In this document: positions 14,503-22,041 of the stretch, in pieces
Layout: every line of letters starts with the position of its first letter
Position numbering within the stretch: position 1 is the first letter of the stretch
Assembly: GCA_024654525.1 (NCBI GenBank)
Contig: JANLHI010000013.1
Coordinates: 82,036-121,123 of the forward strand
Direction of reading: 5' to 3'
Source of the DNA: Patescibacteria group bacterium
Lineage (GTDB): Bacteria; Patescibacteriota; Minisyncoccia; UBA6257; 2-01-FULL-56-20
Length of the DNA stretch: 39,088 nucleotides
Notes under the pieces: model-generated
Told to the model about the DNA's origin: nothing
The model's input: only the letters and a program-made list of their open reading frames with translations
The model's database searches: none
Position numbers and translations under genes: made by a program

Positions 14503-15330
14503 ATGGCTCGAGTAATTGCAGTATGCAATCAAAAAGGGGGAGTGGGAAAAACGACTACCTCGGTGAATTTGGCAAGCTATCTTGCCATCATGGGACGCAA
14601 GGTGCTTCTTGTGGACTTTGATCCGCAGGCAAACGCGAGTTCGGCGTTAGGAGTTGACCCCATGAAAACGGAGAGGAGTGTGTATCACGGAATTATAGGC
14701 GCGGTGGAGCCACAGCATATCTGCAGAACATCCGCATTAAGCAATCTTGATTTATTTCCCGCGGCACCGCATCTTGCGGGTGCACTTGTCGAACTCGTAA
14801 GTGTTCCGGAGAGAGAATCGTATCTGAGAAAGTTTCTCCATCGTGTGCGTCATCAGTACCACTATATATTTATTGATTTACCTCCCAGTCTAAGTTTACT
14901 TACCGTAAACGGACTTGTGGCATCCGATGAGGTGCTTATTCCCGTGCAGGCGGAATACTACAGTCTTGAGGGGATAGGGCAGTTACTCCAAACAGTAAAA
15001 CTTATTCGCGATAATCTGAAACACCCACTTTCCATTACGGGAGCGCTTATTACTATGTATGACAAACGGGAAAAGTTGAGCAGAGAAGTGGCATGGAATT
15101 TGAGGAAGAACTTTCCCCATAAAGTATTTGATGTAGAGATTCCCAGAAGCGTAGCACTCGCGGAAGCACCCAGTTTTTCGAAACCGGTTGCGTTATATCG
15201 TCCGGATTCCACGGGTGCGCTTGCGTATCAGCGACTTGCGCATGAAGTGCTTCTTCAGGAGCGTGCACTGACATCCTCTAATCATTTCGTAAGTCCCGAT
15301 TTTGGGAATTTTGCATTGGCAAATAACTAG
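14503..15330 (+). CDS. parA: Chromosome-partitioning ATPase ParA/Soj
   Basis: This 275-residue protein has the deviant Walker A motif K-G-G-V-G-K-T-T (11-18) of ParA/MinD ATPases and the D-F-D-P-Q-A-N switch. The F-I-D-L-P-P-S Walker B follows, with the usual S-L-E-G-I-G downstream. It binds DNA non-specifically in the ATP form and, with ParB, moves replicated origins apart. The ATG at 14503 is chosen over an upstream in-frame TTG at 14485 because M-A-R-V-I-A-V is the standard ParA beginning. parB starts 9 nt after its stop. The C-terminal 25 residues or so are not conserved in the family. Confidence 0.93.
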   Translation: MARVIAVCNQKGGVGKTTTSVNLASYLAIMGRKVLLVDFDPQANASSALGVDPMKTERSVYHGIIGAVEPQHICRTSALSNLDLFPAAPHLAGALVELVSVPERESYLRKFLHRVRHQYHYIFIDLPPSLSLLTVNGLVASDEVLIPVQAEYYSLEGIGQLLQTVKLIRDNLKHPLSITGALITMYDKREKLSREVAWNLRKNFPHKVFDVEIPRSVALAEAPSFSKPVALYRPDSTGALAYQRLAHEVLLQERALTSSNHFVSPDFGNFALANN

Positions 15331-15339
15331 CGCATATCA

Positions 15340-16548
15340 ATGCTTGGAAAAGGACTTGAATCGCTCATACCCTCGCCACACTCCGAACCGGAGCCGGAGT
15401 CGTTTCGAGAAATTTCAGAAAAGAAAGAAGGGGATGGCGTGAGTAATATTCCTGTTCAGAACAGTGAAGAAGCAAAGAGTGGTGTAGTAAATTCTGTGCC
15501 ACCAACACCGGCGTCAAGTGATCCGGTAATAATTTCCACCGAAGAAATTGGTGAAAATAGCGTGTCTGATACACAAGGTAGCGTGAAAGAGGTTGCTACG
15601 CCAAATGAGGTGTCCATGGAGTCAAATCCCATACTTGAGCCCAAACCCGCTCCTGTACTCGCAACCGAAAATTTAGCTTCTTCAAACTCAATCCCCGAAA
15701 CACCTTCTCGGCATGAATACGCTCCGGAGCAACGTGGACAGGCGGTGTTTCAAATTGAAGTGGAGAAAATAGCTCCAAACCCTCACCAGCCACGAAAAGA
15801 ATTTGATGACGCGAGTTTGCGGGAACTTGCACAATCCATCCGAGAATTTGGAATTCTCCAGCCTCTCATAGTCACCAAAATAGAACATGATACACCAACG
15901 GGTGTTGCCGTATCGTATGAGTTGATTGCGGGCGAGCGGCGACTCATGGCATCAAAGCTTCTCGGGTTGCCTCGTGTTCCCGCGATTGTGCGTACGGGAG
16001 ACACGGATCGCGACCGACTTGAAATGGCGGTAATTGAAAATATTCAGCGTGAAAACTTGAATCCTGTGGAGACAGCGCGTGCATTCGCTCGGCTTCAGGA
16101 TGAGTTTCGTATGACACAAAGAGAAATTGCATCGCGTCTCGGTAAAAGCAGGGAAGTGGTAGCAAATACACTCCGTCTTTTGGATTCGCCCACCTACATC
16201 CAGGATGCGGTTTCAAAAGGCACTATAAGCGAAAGCCATGCGCGATTGCTTCTTGCGGTGACCGATCCGGATGCACAGGAAAAATTATTTCAAGATTTGG
16301 TGGATCGGCATCTTACGACGCGCGAACTCCGTATGCGTATTTCTGCGCGAAAGCCAATCGTCCCGCAATCCGCGGCACCTTCCATGTCACCAGAGCTTCT
16401 TGCGCTTGAAGAAAAAATATCCGCGGAACTTGGTACTCCTGTGAAAATTGCACAGACTGACGCCGGAGGAAGAATCACCATTATGTTTTACTCTCCTGAA
16501 GAATTGAGAGGAATCTTGAATCGTCTTGGCACTAAAGAAGATATTTAA
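15340..16548 (+). CDS. parB: Chromosome-partitioning protein ParB with an extended N-terminal linker
   Basis: This 402-residue protein begins with the ParA-contacting peptide L-G-K-G-L-E-S-L-I-P. A low-complexity Ser/Pro/Glu/Val linker of about 120 residues follows before the core. The core starts at about 136 with V-E-K-I-A-P-N-P-H-Q-P-R, then the CTP-binding G-E-R-R (198-201) and E-N-I-Q-R-E-N-L-N-P. The parS-binding HTH spans about 255-283 (T-Q-R-E-I-A-S-R-L-G-K-S). A C-terminal dimerisation segment ends the protein. ParB clamps around parS DNA and recruits ParA and SMC. The linker is much longer than the usual 15-30 residues. The gene ends in a 4-nt convergent overlap with topA. I found no canonical parS palindrome in the window. 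Confidence 0.92.
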   Translation: MLGKGLESLIPSPHSEPEPESFREISEKKEGDGVSNIPVQNSEEAKSGVVNSVPPTPASSDPVIISTEEIGENSVSDTQGSVKEVATPNEVSMESNPILEPKPAPVLATENLASSNSIPETPSRHEYAPEQRGQAVFQIEVEKIAPNPHQPRKEFDDASLRELAQSIREFGILQPLIVTKIEHDTPTGVAVSYELIAGERRLMASKLLGLPRVPAIVRTGDTDRDRLEMAVIENIQRENLNPVETARAFARLQDEFRMTQREIASRLGKSREVVANTLRLLDSPTYIQDAVSKGTISESHARLLLAVTDPDAQEKLFQDLVDRHLTTRELRMRISARKPIVPQSAAPSMSPELLALEEKISAELGTPVKIAQTDAGGRITIMFYSPEELRGILNRLGTKEDI

Positions 16549-18965
16549 GACACTGACTTCTTTACGCTTTTCTTTGCCTTTGTGTGGGATTTTTTTGTTT
16601 TTTCTTTAGATCCGGAGTTTTTGTCGGTGGATAAGAATTTTGACGAGGAGAATTTACCCAACGTCCTAATAAAAGAGGGCTTTTTCGTCGAAGTTTTAAC
16701 GGGAGCGGGAGGTTTGTTTTTCCACGCGGTGAATCCTTCATCAAGTGCCACTTGTGTTTCCGGTTTGGCGTTCATAATAAATGTGCAATCGGGGTAGCGT
16801 GTGCAGGCGTAAAAAGGTTTACTCCGGCCACGTCCTTTTTTCTCTACAATATCGCCTATTCCGGATTTCGGAATTTGGATTTCAGATGTTTGATTCCCCG
16901 CATTTGTCGTCTGATGTCCGACATTTGATATCTGATATCCAGTGATACATGCCGGACATTTAAATCCCGTCTTATTCCAAATTTTTGAGATTCCTTTGCA
17001 TTTTGGATAGTCGGTGCATCCGAGAAAAAACCCGAATCTTCCGCGTTTCACGTCCATGGATTTACCGCATAAAGGACAGAGCTCCCCGTCGGTTTTTTCC
17101 CTAAGTTCTTTTATTTTTGCCGCCTCTTCCGGCATGGGGAGTGTTACCTTGCTTTCGGGGTCTGGACATGCAAGAAACTTTCCCATTCTGCCGAATTTTA
17201 TCATCATCATTTTCCCGCAGTGAGGACACGGTGTTTCGGAGGTCTCGGTATGTTTCAATACAGTCTTTTCTTTTTCCGTAAGACGAGATTTAAATGGTTC
17301 ATAAAAATCATTACACGCTTTTTCCCATGAAAGTTTTCCTTCCGCAACTTCGTCAAGCTCCTCCTCAATGCGAGAAGTAAAGTGAACATCCACAATTTCC
17401 GGGAAGTGTTCGACGAGAAGATCATTCACCACCACTCCGATTTCCGTGGGGTGGTATGCGCGCTCACGTTTTTCCACATACCCTCGATCCTGAACCGTGG
17501 AAAGAGTGGGGGCATATGTTGAAGGACGACCGATACCTTCGGCTTCGAGAGCTTTGATGAGTGTGGCATCGGTGTAGCGAGGAGGAGGTTCGGTAAAATG
17601 TTGCCTTGGATCGATTGCATCAAGTTTCAGCTTGTCTCCTTCGCGGAGTTCAGGAAGTATTCCTTCTATTTCATCTTCAGGATCGTCGCGTCCTTCGGTG
17701 TATGCGCGGATAAATCCGTCAAAGATTACCACTTGTCCGTGTGCGCGAAATGTATGGTGTCCTTTTTGTCCGATGTCGGCACTGGTTTGTTCGAATCGCG
17801 CATTATGCATCTGTGATGCAATAGTCCGTTTCCAAATAAGGTCATAAAGCCGTTGCGCTCCGCGGTCGCCTACCGATGGATTGGCACGGATACTAAGGTT
17901 AGTCGGTCGTATTGCTTCGTGCGCTTCCTGCGCTCCTTTTGATTTTGTGGTGTAGCGACGAGGATCGGGAGATGCATACTGTGCCCCGAAATTTTCTACG
18001 ATAACGGATTTTGCCTGAACAAGTGCGGATTCAGCAAGATTTACGCTATCGGTTCTCATGTAGGTAATAACCCCTTCCTCATAAAGTCGTTGTGCGACAG
18101 TCATGGTTTGCTTTGCCGAGAATCCAAGTTTTCGGGATGCTTCTTGTTGGAGTGTCGCAGTGGTGAATGGAGCCGAAGGATTTCGGGATATTTCTTTTTT
18201 TGTGACGGAAATTACATGATGAGGGTCCTCTTTCGATTCTTTGGCGATGCTTCGTGCTTGCGCTTCGTTTCGGATCGTCATTTTTGAGATAGCGGTGTCT
18301 TTGAACGACACAAGGCGTCCCGGAAACGATTGACCGCCCGATTTTGTAAATAACGCTTCAATGGTCCAATATTCTTCTTTTGTAAACTTTTCTATTTCCC
18401 GTTCGCGCTCAACAATAAGACGCACCGCAACCGATTGTACGCGTCCTGCAGAAAGACCATAGCGTATTTTTCTCCAAAGAAACGGAGAAAGTTCGTATCC
18501 GACGAGACGATCCAATATCCGGCGTGCCTGTTGTGCATCCACAAGCTTTATATCAAGCGCGCGAGGATTTTTGAGTGCTTCTTCAATCGCATGTTTGGTG
18601 ATTTCGTGAAATACAATTCTTTCCACTCCTTTCTGCCTTTTATTTTTAGTGGGTATATCCGTGAGTTCCAATGCATGCATAAGGTGCCACGCAATAGCTT
18701 CTCCTTCGCGGTCTTCATCAGTTGCAAGGATGATGCGCGATGCAGATTTTACTTGCTTTTTCAGATTTGAGACGACTTCCTTCGCTTTCACTGGAATAAC
18801 ATAAGAAGGGCGGAAGTTATTTTCCACATCAATACCGAGTTTGCTTTTTGGTAAGTCGCGGATATGTCCATATGATGAGGAGAGAGTGTAGTGAGAACCT
18901 AAAAACCGAGAAATAGTTCTCGCTTTCGTGGGGGATTCTACGATGATAAGAGGTTTTTGCGCCAT
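16545..18965 (-). CDS. topA: DNA topoisomerase I with an insertion in zinc finger 3
   Basis: This 806-residue type IA topoisomerase relaxes negative supercoils. It has the toprim motif I-V-E-S-P-T-K, the acidic triad T-D-E-D-R-E-G-E-A (82-90) and the active-site Tyr302 in T-Y-M-R-T-D-S. The C-terminus has three Cys clusters: 580-600 (its fourth Cys is missing), 630-656 (complete C4) and 670-727. In the third, the two Cys pairs lie 47 residues apart instead of roughly 20. The extra residues (about 676-702) come from degenerate tandem-repeat DNA. A Lys/Ser-rich tail (about 752-806) likely binds DNA. It starts 18 nt after dprA; a CATAAT over the dprA stop codon could be its -10 box. Confidence 0.94.
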   Translation of the reverse strand: MAQKPLIIVESPTKARTISRFLGSHYTLSSSYGHIRDLPKSKLGIDVENNFRPSYVIPVKAKEVVSNLKKQVKSASRIILATDEDREGEAIAWHLMHALELTDIPTKNKRQKGVERIVFHEITKHAIEEALKNPRALDIKLVDAQQARRILDRLVGYELSPFLWRKIRYGLSAGRVQSVAVRLIVEREREIEKFTKEEYWTIEALFTKSGGQSFPGRLVSFKDTAISKMTIRNEAQARSIAKESKEDPHHVISVTKKEISRNPSAPFTTATLQQEASRKLGFSAKQTMTVAQRLYEEGVITYMRTDSVNLAESALVQAKSVIVENFGAQYASPDPRRYTTKSKGAQEAHEAIRPTNLSIRANPSVGDRGAQRLYDLIWKRTIASQMHNARFEQTSADIGQKGHHTFRAHGQVVIFDGFIRAYTEGRDDPEDEIEGILPELREGDKLKLDAIDPRQHFTEPPPRYTDATLIKALEAEGIGRPSTYAPTLSTVQDRGYVEKRERAYHPTEIGVVVNDLLVEHFPEIVDVHFTSRIEEELDEVAEGKLSWEKACNDFYEPFKSRLTEKEKTVLKHTETSETPCPHCGKMMMIKFGRMGKFLACPDPESKVTLPMPEEAAKIKELREKTDGELCPLCGKSMDVKRGRFGFFLGCTDYPKCKGISKIWNKTGFKCPACITGYQISNVGHQTTNAGNQTSEIQIPKSGIGDIVEKKGRGRSKPFYACTRYPDCTFIMNAKPETQVALDEGFTAWKNKPPAPVKTSTKKPSFIRTLGKFSSSKFLSTDKNSGSKEKTKKSHTKAKKSVKKSVS
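16875..16937 (-). repeat. Three degenerate 21-nt tandem units inside topA
   Basis: Read on the minus strand, 16937-16917, 16916-16896 and 16895-16875 are three 21-nt units (7 codons each) sharing an ATCAxA...AAAT-type pattern. By eye, units 1 and 2 match at 14 of 21 positions and units 1 and 3 at 12 of 21. They encode the extra residues between the two Cys pairs of zinc finger 3. Confidence 0.55.
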
Positions 18966-18983
18966 AGTGCCGATTGGTGGGTA

Positions 18984-20042
18984 TTATGGGGAGAGTATAT
19001 ACCCACTCCCGGTTTCTTGTACCATGTTTTTAATAAGGAGGAAACTCATCGTGCGATTTACGGTTGCCGCATTGAGTCCTGTTTCGGAGATTACCATGTC
19101 GACGGAAAGAGGAGTGGAAGCGTGGTGCAACGCGCGAAGTACCGCATTTTCTTCGGGGGTGTGTATATCGTGGATGAGCGAAGCGCACGATTGAGGAGGA
19201 GTGATATTGAGATCTTCAAAAATATCTTCTGCGTTGCGAATAAGGCGTGCTCCCGCGCGAAGCAGGTGGTGAGAGCCGCGAAAGTTCGGGTGTGTCACAG
19301 GACCGGGAACTACAAATATTTCACGGTTTTGATCCAGCGCGAAGCGCGCGGTTGCAAGAGCACCGGATCCTTCCGGAGCTTCCACAATCACAGTACCAAG
19401 CGTGAGTCCGCTGATAATCCTGTTTCGTTCAAGGAATCGATGGGGCGCAGGCGCGCTTCCCGGAGGATACTCGGACACAAGAGCGCCTCCTTGCGCAATG
19501 ATGCGCGCGGCAAGTCCGGCGTTGCTTCTCGGGTGTGGGTTTTCAACTCCCCCCGCGAGTACCGCGATTGTATGTCCTTTGTTTGAGAGGCATCCGGTAT
19601 GTGCGGCAACATCGATACCGAACGCAAGCCCGCTTGTGATAACGCATGTAGGAGAAAGGTCGCGCGCGAGAGACTCTGCATATGCGCGTCCTTCGCGAGT
19701 CGCCTTACGGGTTCCCACTACGGCGATTCCATAATGCTCATGTCGAGGGAGAGTACCTTTGACGTAGATTCCGAATGGTGCGTAGGGTATTTCGCGAAGG
19801 AGAGGCGGAAATGATTCATCTTCTCTCATGATGAGAGAAATATTTTGAGACGAGAGCGATGATTCCGCGGAATCGGGCGATATTTTTCCGAAAAGTTTTG
19901 AATGAGACAAAGAGTTCCACGAGGCACTCCACGATGTGTGCTGTGTATGGAGTTTTTCAATTTTTCGATAGTCGCCATCAAGAACGGTTGCGACTGCATG
20001 AAAGAAGCGCCATTCGTTATTATCTGTGGGAGATGAGCTCAT
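18984..20042 (-). CDS. dprA: DNA-processing protein DprA (Smf)
   Basis: This 352-residue protein has the Rossmann-fold DprA core. Motifs include V-V-G-T-R-K-A-T, S-G-L-A-F-G-I-D-V-A-A-H and G-A-L-A-T-A-R-F-A-L-D, followed by V-P-G-P-V. A C-terminal winged-helix segment (about 285-345) is also present. DprA binds incoming single-stranded DNA during transformation and loads RecA. It fits with the type IV pilus genes that begin just upstream on the opposite strand. The ATG at 20042 is preferred over a longer in-frame start because a TATACT box ends 9 nt before it, which fits a leaderless mRNA. The next gene, topA, starts 18 nt after its stop, an arrangement common in bacteria. Confidence 0.92.
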   Translation of the reverse strand: MSSSPTDNNEWRFFHAVATVLDGDYRKIEKLHTQHTSWSASWNSLSHSKLFGKISPDSAESSLSSQNISLIMREDESFPPLLREIPYAPFGIYVKGTLPRHEHYGIAVVGTRKATREGRAYAESLARDLSPTCVITSGLAFGIDVAAHTGCLSNKGHTIAVLAGGVENPHPRSNAGLAARIIAQGGALVSEYPPGSAPAPHRFLERNRIISGLTLGTVIVEAPEGSGALATARFALDQNREIFVVPGPVTHPNFRGSHHLLRAGARLIRNAEDIFEDLNITPPQSCASLIHDIHTPEENAVLRALHHASTPLSVDMVISETGLNAATVNRTMSFLLIKNMVQETGSGYILSP

Positions 20043-20051
20043 AATAATGCG

Positions 20052-20057
20052 AGTATA
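20052..20057 (-). promoter_or_regulatory. -10 box of dprA
   Basis: TATACT on the minus strand (20057 to 20052) is 9 nt before the dprA ATG, placing transcription start at the start codon. No clear -35 is seen. Confidence 0.4.
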
Positions 20058-20102
20058 TACTTGATTGTATCGCATATTAGAGAACAGTGAATACGTATTT
20101 GC

Positions 20103-20108
20103 TAGAAT
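20103..20108 (+). promoter_or_regulatory. -10 box of the pilO-like gene
   Basis: TAGAAT (20103-20108) lies 6 nt before the GTG at 20115. With the dprA -10 box it forms a compact divergent promoter region. No clear -35 is seen. Confidence 0.4.
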
Positions 20109-20114
20109 GAAAGA

Positions 20115-20651
20115 GTGGTATTGAATTTTAAACGTACATTGCTTATCAATATTAGTGTTGCAGTTGCCGGCATCGGTGTTCTTGCGGGTGTAATAGGATG
20201 GTTTGCATCCGATATTGAAATGCAGGCAACTATAATAAATAAGGACAGAACACTGGCGCGTGAACGTTCAGCATCAATAGCGGTACTCGCAGAGTTGAAA
20301 AGCAATGCTGCAAAAGCACTGCGGTATGAGCAAAAACTAAATGCATTTCTTCCTACACAGGAACAGCTTCTCGATTTCCCGCGTACACTTGATAACCTTG
20401 CGCGTGTGCGCAGGCTCGCACTCAGTTTTTCTTTCCGGGGAGGGCAGGGTGTGCCGGAAGGGGTAAAGCCGGGTTCGGTAGGATTTACTTTGAGCGCCAC
20501 CGGTGCGCTTAGCGATGTGCTGAATTTTATGAAGGATATTGAAATATCCCCGACACGGTTCCTTGCGACACTTAGCTCAGCAGACCTTACGCGGATCGGT
20601 GAGGGTGAGTATCGGCTTTCGGCGCAGGGAGCAGTCTTCTTTGGAAAATAA
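20115..20651 (+). CDS. pilO: PilO-like type IV pilus inner-membrane protein
   Basis: This 178-residue protein has a short cytoplasmic start and one membrane span (about 9-30). A helical, coiled-coil-like region follows (about 38-95), then a small alpha/beta domain (about 105-178). This is the PilO/GspM-type plan. PilO pairs with PilN in the membrane and aligns the pilus motor with the assembly platform. Sequence identity in this family is low, so the call rests on topology and on the pilus genes downstream. It is separated from the PilM-PilN gene by about 8 kb, although these three are usually adjacent. The GTG at 20115 is chosen for its position 6 nt after a -10 box. Confidence 0.65.
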   Translation: MVLNFKRTLLINISVAVAGIGVLAGVIGWFASDIEMQATIINKDRTLARERSASIAVLAELKSNAAKALRYEQKLNAFLPTQEQLLDFPRTLDNLARVRRLALSFSFRGGQGVPEGVKPGSVGFTLSATGALSDVLNFMKDIEISPTRFLATLSSADLTRIGEGEYRLSAQGAVFFGK

Positions 20652-20677
20652 TCCAGCATGCATACCACACATAAATC

Positions 20678-20893
20678 ATGACTATCCGCAATTTTATACG
20701 AGATCATCGGGAGTTGATGCTCATATTGAGCGCACTCTCTTTTTTAGTGTTATTGATACTCTATGTAATATGGGGAATTTCGTTTCTTACCACACATCTC
20801 ACTCAGGCTATTACCGTAAAGAAAGGGGAAGAAATTAGCGCATCGTTTCGCTTCGAAGAAGCTAAAAAGTTGCATATTCCCGGTGTTGAATAG
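20678..20893 (+). CDS. Small single-span membrane protein next to pilO
   Basis: This 71-residue protein has one strong membrane segment (about 13-38) and a charged C-terminal tail. I do not recognise it. It starts 26 nt after the PilO-like gene on the same strand and is probably in the same transcript. A small accessory subunit of the pilus machine is possible but cannot be shown. Confidence 0.5.
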   Translation: MTIRNFIRDHRELMLILSALSFLVLLILYVIWGISFLTTHLTQAITVKKGEEISASFRFEEAKKLHIPGVE

Positions 20894-20938
20894 TAGTATG
20901 CATGTGTGGTGTTTTTTTAATGGCATCCTTCGTGTATC

Positions 20939-21010
20939 GCGCCCTTAGCTCAGTGGCAGAGCGTTCCCTTGACATGGGAAAGGTCGTAAGTTCGATCCTT
21001 ACAGGGCGCA
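20939..21010 (+). tRNA. tRNA-Val (anticodon GAC)
   Basis: The acceptor arms GCGCCCT and AGGGCGC pair perfectly. The anticodon stem TTCCC/GGGAA holds loop TTGACAT with anticodon GAC (codons GUC/GUU). The T-arm has TTCGATC. The length is 72 nt to the discriminator A. The 3' CCA is not encoded (the sequence continues CGG), unlike the other two tRNAs here. Confidence 0.95.
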
Positions 21011-21075
21011 CGGCGTTGTTGTTTCCGTGATGTATTATTTTTTAGAGAGATGCGGGTATTATTAGAATAAGCGTT

Positions 21076-21094
21076 GATTTTTCTTCGAAAAATC
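21076..21094 (+). other. Hairpin between tRNA-Val and tRNA-Ile
   Basis: GATTTTTC (21076-21083), TTC and GAAAAATC (21087-21094) form a perfect 8-bp AT-rich stem. No T-run follows. It may protect or separate the two tRNA precursors. Confidence 0.35.
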
Positions 21095-21111
21095 GTATGA
21101 TGATGTGCAAC

Positions 21112-21186
21112 GCGCGTGTAGTTCAGTGGTAGAACGCTGTCCTGATAAGACAGAGGTCGAAGGTTCGATTCCTTCCACGCGCACCA
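21112..21186 (+). tRNA. tRNA-Ile (anticodon GAT)
   Basis: The acceptor arms GCGCGTG and CACGCGC pair perfectly. The anticodon stem CTGTC/GACAG holds loop CTGATAA with anticodon GAT (codons AUC/AUU). The T-arm has TTCGATT. The 3' CCA is encoded (21184-21186), and the rluA-family start codon follows 4 nt later. Confidence 0.95.
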
Positions 21187-21190
21187 GAAC

Positions 21191-21907
21191 ATGTCTCCGG
21201 AAGTTATTTATGAAGATAAAGATGTTGTCGTGCTGAATAAACCAGCGGGTTTTTTAGTGCATCCGATAAAGAATCTAAAAATAAAGAACACGAAATTAAA
21301 AGTAGAAAATGAACCGACGCTTACCGATTGGCTTCTCGCGCGCTATCCGGAGATTTCAAAAGTTGGAGATAATCCCGAGATACGTCCGGGTATTGTACAT
21401 CGTCTTGATCGTGCGACATCCGGCGCGATGATTGTGGCGCGCACACAGGAAAGCTTCCTCTATTTAAAGTCGCTTTTTTTGGGAAGAAAAGTTTGCAAAA
21501 AATATCTTGCGTGGGTGTATGGAGTGGTGAAAGAAAAGAAGGGGATTATTGACAGTCCGATAGGTATTGTAAATGGTACGGTGAAACGCAGTACGCGATC
21601 TTCGAGGGCGGCGCGGGATGCGATTACGCGTTACGATGTGATAAAGAGCATTACTCGCGACAAAGAGACTTTTTCGCTTCTCAGGGTAATGCCTGAAACC
21701 GGACGCACACATCAAATACGCGTACATTGTGCGAGTATGGGACATCCGGTGGTGGGGGATATTCTCTATGGGAAAAAGCGAAAATATTCAGGTATGGTAA
21801 GAATGATGCTTCATGCGTTTTCTTTGGAGCTTCCTCTTCTTTCGGGGAGTGTGGTTCGTTTTGAAGCGGATACACCTCGTGAATTCGATGATTTTGGAAA
21901 AAGATGA
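21191..21907 (+). CDS. RluA/RluD-family pseudouridine synthase
   Basis: This 238-residue enzyme converts uridine to pseudouridine in rRNA (or tRNA). The catalytic Asp73 lies in H-R-L-D-R-A-T-S-G. E-T-G-R-T-H-Q-I-R-V-H and G-H-P-V-V-G-D are also present. No S4 domain precedes the catalytic domain, so it is a short form. A Lys/Asn/Leu-rich insert at about 26-41 follows V-H-P and precedes T-L-T-D-W-L, where other members have a short loop. The ATG lies 4 nt after the encoded CCA of tRNA-Ile, so the two are probably on one transcript. The exact target site cannot be told from the sequence. Confidence 0.88.
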   Translation: MSPEVIYEDKDVVVLNKPAGFLVHPIKNLKIKNTKLKVENEPTLTDWLLARYPEISKVGDNPEIRPGIVHRLDRATSGAMIVARTQESFLYLKSLFLGRKVCKKYLAWVYGVVKEKKGIIDSPIGIVNGTVKRSTRSSRAARDAITRYDVIKSITRDKETFSLLRVMPETGRTHQIRVHCASMGHPVVGDILYGKKRKYSGMVRMMLHAFSLELPLLSGSVVRFEADTPREFDDFGKR

Positions 21908-21971
21908 CTTTTCGTTGTATTATAGAAATAACCCTTGCAGAATCAGCTAAAAGTTTCCTGGTAAAGAGGGG

Positions 21972-21980
21972 TTATCCACA
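21972..21980 (+). promoter_or_regulatory. Perfect DnaA box upstream of the pilin gene
   Basis: TTATCCACA matches the DnaA box consensus exactly. It is a single site, 62 nt before the prepilin start and upstream of its probable promoter. Regulation by DnaA is possible; an origin is unlikely. Confidence 0.35.
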
Positions 21981-21990
21981 GTATGATTTA

Positions 21991-22019
21991 TTTCGATTTG
22001 TTAGAGTAATATCTATACA
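21991..22019 (+). promoter_or_regulatory. Probable promoter of the pilin-pilBC operon
   Basis: TTTCGA (21991-21996), a 17-nt spacer and TATACA (22014-22019) precede the prepilin ATG at 22042. The -35 is weak. TAATAT at about 22007-22012 is an alternative -10. Confidence 0.35.
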
Positions 22020-22041
22020 GAGGTAGACTAAATTTCTTGCA

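Noticed and set aside
14308-16600. parS site or replication origin near parAB
   Set aside because: I found no GTTTCACGTGAAAC-like palindrome and no cluster of DnaA boxes, so neither is claimed.
20950-21192. Minus-strand open frame of 80 codons across both tRNA genes
   Set aside because: It is the reverse translation of tRNA-Val and tRNA-Ile. The tRNAs have full cloverleaf support.
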